64,000 nt of DNA from Fragum whitleyi (Eukaryota > Mollusca > Bivalvia > Cardiida > Cardiidae). The notes beneath the pieces were generated by a model, which worked only from the letters and a program-made list of their open reading frames with translations, was not told the origin of the DNA and made no database searches. Within the stretch, counting starts at the first letter, position 1, and each line of letters begins with the position of its first letter. Position numbers and translations under genes: made by a program. Where the stretch lies: the NCBI GenBank assembly GCA_948146395.1, contig OX411549.1, forward strand, positions 38,735,692-38,799,691. Direction: 5' to 3'. This document shows, piece after piece, positions 13,201 through 22,200 of the stretch.

Positions 13201-16200
13201 TTATTCCACTAGAGCAATAACGCCTGTGTAATATAAGAAATATTTAACAGAGTTATTTCACGTCTGTGACGTATGTCATGTTATAAAAAAAATGTTCGCT
13301 TCATCTGGGAAATTTTACACTTGAAGATGACAAAGACGATGATGATAGTGGTATACCAAGATCCCATTCTGTAGATAATGAGAACCCACAAACACCAGAT
13401 GAAGGGGCTGATGTGATCTCTGAACTATTCCAAACAGGTAGGCAGGTTTGACACTAAGGGGAGTCAAGGAGTCTGAGACTCCTTGCTTACCAGTTGGGAC
13501 TCCTTCCATTTGCAAGTAAACAAAGGTCATATGAAAAAAAATGAAAAACAAATGCATAGAGCATTGTTGTTTCTGACACTTGCCATAACTGTAGATATTT
13601 TCACTAAAAAAGTTGTTGATGAAAACATTTGCTTGCATCCTGTAGTGTTTAGAAAGAAGAACATAGTGAAAAAGAAGAAATTGATTATAACGAGCAATTT
13701 CTTCTTTTCCACAATTTGCCTTTTTCTCTCCCACAAACTGACCAGAGGCCTGTTTTACTACACGTCTTAAGAACAAATTGGATCATTAGTCAAAATCACA
13801 AATCGTACCTGGTGTTTTCATTTATTGTTAGATTCTGCCTTGCAACTTCTCATTGGAATCATCTTTAGAAGACGATTCCAATAAGATGATGCATGGCGAG
13901 ATTCTATATTTGGTTACTACAGTAAAAGTAACTTTAATTTTTTACTTACGTAAAATATGATTGTAAGATGTTTAGTAAAACAGGACCCAGTTCATTACTT
14001 TTCAAAAATCAAATATGGCTGCTTTTTGGGAGAAAAGTCACAAGCATTCCATCTTTACCTATTTCTAGATGAGAGTGACAGTGAGTTTAATGATGGAGAT
14101 GAGATGGGAGACTTTGATCTATTTGGAAGGCTGGAGGAATCTAGAGCTGAGCTGGAACAGGAACTGGGGGCTGATAAGTTGGTGAAAGTTTATAAAACTG
14201 TACAGGTAAATATCACACATAATTGCATAAAATAAACCTTTTTGGATTGTTAAAGGCATACAATAACGAACAAAACCTGGGTGTTAACGGGAGAAAACGT
14301 GGATTAATAAGTAAATTCACATGACGTTTTTTTAACTTAAATATCCTCTGACTGGGCATATATACTTTAGCAGTTTCTAACTGAAGTAAAAGATGTTGAT
14401 CTAATTCCTGCATTAAATTTTGTGACGTCATAAATTTACCAAGCAACGTCGGTGTAAACATAAGTGGCGATGTAATGCCTAAGGTAATTTTATTTCATTC
14501 TTATAACTTACTAATCATTATACATTTAGGATATTACTTCCTCGTTAACGCTCTGACTCGCTAAGACGCATGCTAAAAATAGATCGTCAATCAACCATGA
14601 CTATATATGTGTAAGCATGCGTAAACCTCAGTTTTACTTTCAGCGTGAACAACGCTCGACGTGTTTTTCAAGGCTCTTCGATAAGAGCTGTTGTTTTATA
14701 TTTTTGGACTTTAGTGTTTACAGAGGATGTTTTTTACCTGAGTGTTATTTGTTTTTTATATTGAGAACATTTATCGGTTTTTAGCAAACTGTCCTTTACT
14801 ACCCATTTTGGAGTAATCTCCCTTTGGAGTTTTCCAATATGGCGGACAACAACATGACAGTCGATTGAATGGAACAGATTTATCTGTCTTGTAAGTATGT
14901 TGTTGAGCATTGGAGGCATTTGGCCGGCCAGAAGCTCTTACATTTATACGGATAACAATCCTTCGGGGATGCGTAGACCGTCATTGTCTCTTGACTTTGT
15001 TTCGTAAGCTTGTTACGAGAAATGTTAGGACAATGTTTACAACCATTTTGCACGGCTGTTTGGGCCATGTTATTGGTTTCAAATGCTGAATGTCCAAAGG
15101 TTTTAAGATAAGAAATCTTTGACCCCAGTATTATGCCCAAGTGGCCAGGTATGGTCACAGCATATACTTTTGTCACCAGTTATGCATAGATGATGTCACT
15201 TCATAGTGTTAACATGATTCTGTGGGGTTTTGTGTTTTGATTAACCCTTCTCATGTTCCAGTCATGTTAGACAAGAGGGTATGCTCTCCAGCTTGCATGA
15301 TACTGAAGATAGGTTCAGGTTGTTAGTTACATATTTGAACTACTTTGTAAAAGTGTTGTCTGTAACTGCTTTCCACATGGCTTATACACACAAAACTCGT
15401 GTGTTTTAGTAATAGCCAAGCAAACAACATTAGTATTTGGTTTATACTGAAAATACTTGTCTAATCAGCACTTTCATGTACACTTGACTACTTCAATGAG
15501 TTTTAAGTGTTGGTTTCATTGTCATAGTGTATAGATAGGATGCCTTTGAATGTAGATTGAAACAAGTGGTCTTTGAATACAGCATGAGACATCAAATTCA
15601 TTGACTTTGCAAAAGAGCTTCAGGAGGTATTCTTCCAAAGATAGTTCTTTAGAATTCAGTGTATGATTGAAATGATTCATTGTTCAAAAAGGAATCCTTG
15701 GGCTTCCTGAAATGAATTAAATATATATATGTATAGGCATATCCATATCAATAAATGAAAAAAAAAAATACCTGTAAGATTCAAGGACCCTTGGTGTCTT
15801 TGGGATTTGTGAATGTTGTGTTGTGAAAAAAGTTGCGAGTTCAACTGACTTCAATGATCAACATTTAATGCTTAGTTCAACTGCTTAGCTCCTAAGAATC
15901 ACAATGATTAGTGGACTTTGTTCTATTGAATCAAAAGGCTTGAAAATCTGAGTTCAGTTAAAATGAGACTTACATTAAAATTCAAAGTTCTATTACATTG
16001 TTGAAGAAATTGACGAATTCTCTTAGATTTTAGTAGGTCAATCATATTGCGGAAGAGCATTAGATTGTACCTTCTACTCCTTATGAAAATGAATGATGAA
16101 CTAGACAATTTCAAAAACAGGAACATGATCCTTTATCAGTACTGAGAATTAGATCTTTCTCAAATGTGTCATTATTTTGAATTAAAACATACAGTCATTA

Positions 16201-19200
16201 GGCTTGTAAATTGTAGTGTAATAATTCCTTATGTTTTATATACCATTTCTAATTCATACAAAGATTGATGGTTACAAAATAAAATTGTGCAGGTAGTTAC
16301 TAGTATCTTTATGTTTAGCAGCTCAAGTCCAACTGAACAGGCTGACAATGTTACCTGCCAGTAATACCTGAAAGGGGAGTTAGGCATTATATATACATGT
16401 AGATAGATGGATGTTTGTGGAAGTAGCAGCTGCTGCATGCCATTACTTTCTCAATATTTACTTACAATATATGATTGCTGGATTGTTTGTAGGTATTATT
16501 TGCAGTTACACAATATAGCTACAGCTAGATAGTTCAATGATGTGAGAAATTTTATACAAGATGTTCTTGCTTCATGATAGCCATATCTGTCGATGTACAC
16601 CATCAATGGGATATATGTTTTATATGCTACAACATATGTATCTTCATAAATCATAAGCTTAATCTGAGGAATGATATCTATTTCTTAACTTTAGGCAGGA
16701 TGACAATGTTGTTAAAGGATTGAGTTAACAATCAATACCAAGTTGTTTAATAAGCAACTGGGAAAGGTGTTTGGTTTGTTCTGGGTCTGTAGCAACTAGC
16801 TTAGTACTTAGTTTTGAGGCTCAAACATGTGAATGACTGCATTCTACTCATTTTTTGAGTACTTTTGGAATTGAAAAAGATATCTTTTGCACTAGATGCT
16901 ACAATTGAAAATGTGATAATGATGTAATTCATAGTCTCTTGAATTGAAACTTCAAAAAGAAGTTCATTTTTAGCCGCATTTAGCTATGAAATTCTTAAAA
17001 AAAAAAAAAAAAATCCAAAATATTACACTCTTTTCTGTACAGTTGAGATTTCAAAGAGAAGTTAAGTCATATGATAATAATGTATTGAAGGTACTGTAAA
17101 CATGCAGGAACTGTTTACCTTTCAGTTATATATAAGATATTTCTCTCCAGGATAACATAATAGAAAATGCTCTGTTTTTAGAGATAAAAAGTAGACAAAG
17201 GTGGATACTAGATGGGCTATATTCTTTTCCACACAGTTTTCATTTCAATACATGTTCATATGGTAAATTATTTTTACTGAGACTAGTTACAGATAATCAT
17301 TGTAGACCGATTGTGTTACATGCTTTACATTTGCTACTAATTGTGCTGCTACATTTGAGCATAAGCAACAATGACAAGTTGTACATAAATTTCTTGGTAA
17401 TAATTATTAAATTAGTATTGCAAATCCCTAATGTATTGGATAGTATTTTCATGAAACTATGTTCACTTCTAGAAAAAATGATATGATTTCATATTCATGG
17501 AAAAAAAAAAAAAAAAATCCCGTATCTTTATCTCCATTTATCAGTCAACTCTTTTTCGACTGGTTTCCAAATATTTTGCAGTTGATGCTTGAACATATTT
17601 AGAAATATATATATATATATATACATGTGAATGGTGCGCAAAGTTGCCATCTGTAGTTCTCTAGTTTGTTGGCATTTAAAGCAGCATTGACATTTTGTGC
17701 CATTTCAGTCCATCTGAATTGCTGACAGAATGAAACAGTGATGCAGATTACTGTTGTACAATGAAATCTTGACAGTTTGTTGATAATTGAATACTCCAGC
17801 CTGAAGGAAATAATGAAATAGATAGAATTATACATATAACAAGTTCATATCACTCATTGCACGATTTGCACCTGTTTGTTTCTTGGGGTCATGGACAAGA
17901 AAAGTTATAGGGAAAGTTGGCATATACGTGATGAATAGTTAGTGCGTGAGTAATTTCTTTTTATTGGGGGCATGTTGCCATGTTGTAAATAAAAAGAACA
18001 AATATTCACTAGCTTTTGAAGGTTTTTAGCCAAAGGTTTAGTTTGTCATAAGCTCTAAAGAAAAGTAAAATAAGTGTGTTAAACTCAAACTAAAGGACTT
18101 GCTCAACACTTGATTTTTTGAAAGTTATTTCTTGTTTTAAGACAATGCTATAGGCTCTATGTCAAGTTCAGATAAGTTCCAGAAGAATCATTTGACAATG
18201 TAAACTAGTCAGTATGGGTCAGATATTTCTATAAGCAAGTATCTTCTTGAGCATTACATTTCAATACTACAACCTAGTATTGGTCTTTTCCAGTGAGTTT
18301 TCAGTGATGCAACTGTGTTTTTGGTCAGTGCTTTATATCCACTGTTAAATCAACAACTACATTAATCAAATCTATAAATGGTTTGAATCATAGTCAAACA
18401 CAATTCCGATAAGATTTAGACATTGAATTAGCTTTGCAGGATGCTGGGTTTGGCATAAAATTCTGATACTTGTAAATACTGAATAGGGCAGTGTTTTTCG
18501 AATGTGTGCTAAAGCATCAACACATACCAATTAGATTATATTTGTAGCGATTATATGGTCATAGAATAGGATGAAATTACAGGATTTCCTATACTTTCCA
18601 TACAAACAAAATGATTGAAATAGGAAAGTTCGATAAAGCTATTTATCAATGCATAGACTCCTACAAGAAAAGGTTGATCAGTCTTATAAAATTTCCACTG
18701 ATTAATATTTAAAAGTCAGTAATAGACGAAGCAGTCAGTCAAAGACTGTGTTTTATTCCTGCATTCTTGATAATGGGTCGGTTCTATCTCTTAGTCAGAT
18801 TGGATTAGAACAGGGACTATAATTCAAGTACTTCTATAACATGGAAAATTACATTGCTTGGATGTAGGTGTATTGAGATTCATTTCTAATGTTCGATAGT
18901 CGATCTGAAAGGTTTTGGTCTTTCAGCGAGTCACGAATCAGTAGTTCCTGTTATTTCTTATAATTTATATAGTAAGACATGACATAATGTAGGTCTACTG
19001 TGGGTATGATACTATGTGATATACTAGAGTTATTACTATTAGACTTCTAGTTGGTTACTGTAATATGTAAATTTGATTAACAAATTTAAATTCACAGGAT
19101 TATGTTGATCCTTTAATGGATAGAAATCACAACATCACCACCAGGTGATTCTTTGTGTTAAAGCATTGCTTTTTAATCTATCCTAAATGTATAATGATTA

Positions 19201-22200
19201 GTAAGTTATAAGAATGAAATAAAATTTCAAAATTTGTTTTCAAGTTTGAATTTTATGAAAGAATATAACTTACTAATCATTAGACTTACCCACCACCACC
19301 CCAGTTGTAATTTCTTATTCTTCTTTAATAGTGTGGTTCCTTTTTGGTTATTCACACTGAGAAGTAAAACTGAGGTTTACGCATGCTTACACATATATAG
19401 TCATGGTTGATTGACGATCTATTTTTAGCATGCGTCTAAGCGAGTCAGAGCGTTAACGAGGAAGTAATATCCTAAATGTATAATGATTAGTAAGTTATAT
19501 TCTTTCATAAAATTCAAACTTGAAAACAAATTTTGAAATTTTCCGGCATATTCTTGGGTTTTTAGCTAGCTTTAATGCTTTTCTATGAATCATTTATCAT
19601 CTTTCTTTGGATAAATGCAATAGTCTTTATTTCTATGCAATAATAATTACGTTTTTTTCAAGCGTTTACATTTGCAAGGACCCTCAAATGCTTTAACACC
19701 CTCGTGCTTCGCACTCAGGCATTAAACCATTTTTCGATCTCTTCAAATGTTAACGCCCTTGAAAATGTGAATTAACCCTCAGTAACCTTCATCCATTAAT
19801 TGTTAACAGAATTTAGCTTGGTTGAAAGGCAGGGATCAACACAAACACCACTTCCTAAGCTTGAGACCTGTGAATTTCTGGAAGAATTAGTAGAAGCTTC
19901 CGTCCTGCAGATCCATCATGCCTGTTAATTATGACTTATCCCAAAGCTGTCAAATTTAAAAATAATAGCTCCTGAAATTTTTTCATTGACCTTTTGACAA
20001 AATTGTGGAAAAAAGGAGAAATTGATTGATGCAATTTACTCCTTTAATTGCTTAAAGAGAGGTAGCTCAAAGATAGCTTTCATGGAAATAATCATCTGAT
20101 TCTATCTGTCTTACAGGCATTACAAGAAGATGAGGATGAGAATATGGAGGAGGGGGCGAGGATAGCTCAGGAATTGTTGGGAAAGGAGAAAGAACATCTG
20201 TACCCTAAAATATTTCAACTAGTCATGGCTGATGCTGCTTTCACAGATGGTAAGAATTTTTAATTATTTATTGCCTGTTGTGCAAATGACCAAACACTAT
20301 CTGGAATTAAGGGATGATGAGAGTTTTTGATGATTTGACAGAGGTATGAAACTAAAACCTAATCACACTGTATAAATACACAAAGCAGATTCATACACGA
20401 GTAAGATTAGCTTTTAAGTTTCCTTCCCCCATGAAATCAACAAATACTCTCTTCATATCTTATCTTAACCCTTTCCTGTTTTACAAAATTTTGGACCTGT
20501 CCAAATTCAAAGGTTTTGCAGACGAAAATTTAAAGCGGATTTAATTAGGAAAATAACCATTCAGTAGGATAGAAAATAGTGTGGAAAAAAAAGAAATTGC
20601 TTGTCAGAAGCAATTTCTTCTTTTTTCACAAAGTTTTCTCAATCATAAAACCACAGGCACATAAAAAGCAGGGATTAACCAGCAAAGGGTTAATATTATG
20701 AAGCTAAACAAATAAAGATTAGATCTCTTACGGGACTACTTTTTGTGGAAACTTACAAAATAGATGCATACTCAAAATTATTTTCATTGAGATATTAAAC
20801 TAATTTTTCAGCCAATCAGAATGCTCGAAAAATAATGGAATCATCTAAAATTAAATTATACTCCCTTAAATAGAATGTTAAAGAAAGGACTGGTTTTTGT
20901 AGAGGTCAGTCAGAGGTTGAACCTTAATATAAAGAAAGATTATATATGATCACAAAATAGATAGAAAGTGAAAAATGTCAACCTTAATCAGCATGAGCAG
21001 TCAGACTAGGATCAACTCTTTTTGCACTTCCAGTTTGTCCCATAAACAAAATTTTTATGGAGCTTGTCTGTATTGAGCAATCACACCTAAGCTTCCATAA
21101 ATAGATAGAGGATAATTATTTGTTCTAGTTCAAGATCAATCTACCTTTCAATGAAAGAAACAAAAGCTATATCTTAACAATTGGGGAAGCCACTGGCAAA
21201 AAAACTGCTTTTATCAATCTTGAAATTATGAAAAAAATCTTTTCCTTTACAAAAACATTAAAAAACAATTATTCCAATCAGAAATTGCTGTTTTTCATAG
21301 GTCTGAGTGAATTCTGAGAGTACATTTTCATGTAACCCTAGCAGGAAAAATATACTCGGCAATATGTACTTTTCAACTTCACGTAATTTTTATGCGCATA
21401 TGAGGTAGTAATTCATTGATAACACCTTCTATGCTGACCATCTATCTGTCTGTAAGTCAATTCAGATTTAACCAAACTCCTCTTTCAACAATGGACAGAT
21501 TTATATGAAACTTTCACAGAATGTTTCTCACCATGTGACCATACACATATTGTTCTGATTTTGTGATGCAATGCTCATTTTGAAAAAAGGAACCTTAACA
21601 TGAAACCCTTTCTGAAGGAGTTTTTTTTGTGCAAATGAGACCCTTATTTGAAAGAATGTAACCTACTCTTTCAAAATATCATGGTCAGGGATAAAACCTA
21701 TGAAACTTTGGCCCCTGATCTAGATACATAGATAAAGGATATTGAATGAGAGGTCATGAAATACAGCATTTGTTACACAAGTCATCTATAAATAGCATTC
21801 GGAACATCACTTGGCTATTTCTGTAAACTGCAACATACCTCGGATGTATGTAAGGCGGATGGGTATGTAACAAAACCCTGCATTTTGTTAGGCAGAAACA
21901 GTGTAAGAAAAACTAGCACTGTAGATGTATATCTATTACAGTAAATAACGGCTGAAAAATCTTAATTTTTGAGAATGACGAATCATTCTCAAAAATTAAG
22001 ATTTTTCAGCCGTTACTTAAGAATCTAAAGATATTTATATAAGGATACAATGGTTTCACCTCAGTGACTTAAACGAGTAGCATTGGCGACGTCGAATGAT
22101 TTCACTCACAGATTCAAGGGCTTACGCCATTTTAACTGACATCATTTTTCCGTATTTTTTAAAAGTAGTCCGTCTATGTACAACCGATGTTGATTGTGAG

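Larger units (their letters stand above)
14486..19542. mobile_element. 5-kb element with about 155-bp terminal inverted repeats
   Basis: 14503-14642 (ATAACTTACTAATCATTATA ... CCTCAGTTTTACTT) is complementary to 19362-19498 with very few mismatches. The outermost 17 bp (left) and 44 bp (right) flanks reappear joined together inside the element at 19182-19281. The 4.7-kb interior shows no long open frame on either strand, so it is non-autonomous or a captured non-coding sequence. It fills most of the intron between the last two conserved NEK1-like exons. Superfamily not assigned. Confidence 0.75.

Noticed and set aside
13315..13776. Minus-strand open frame of 153 codons
   Set aside because: It is antisense to the well-supported NEK1-like exon 13327-13437 and runs into intron sequence. 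No family resemblance.
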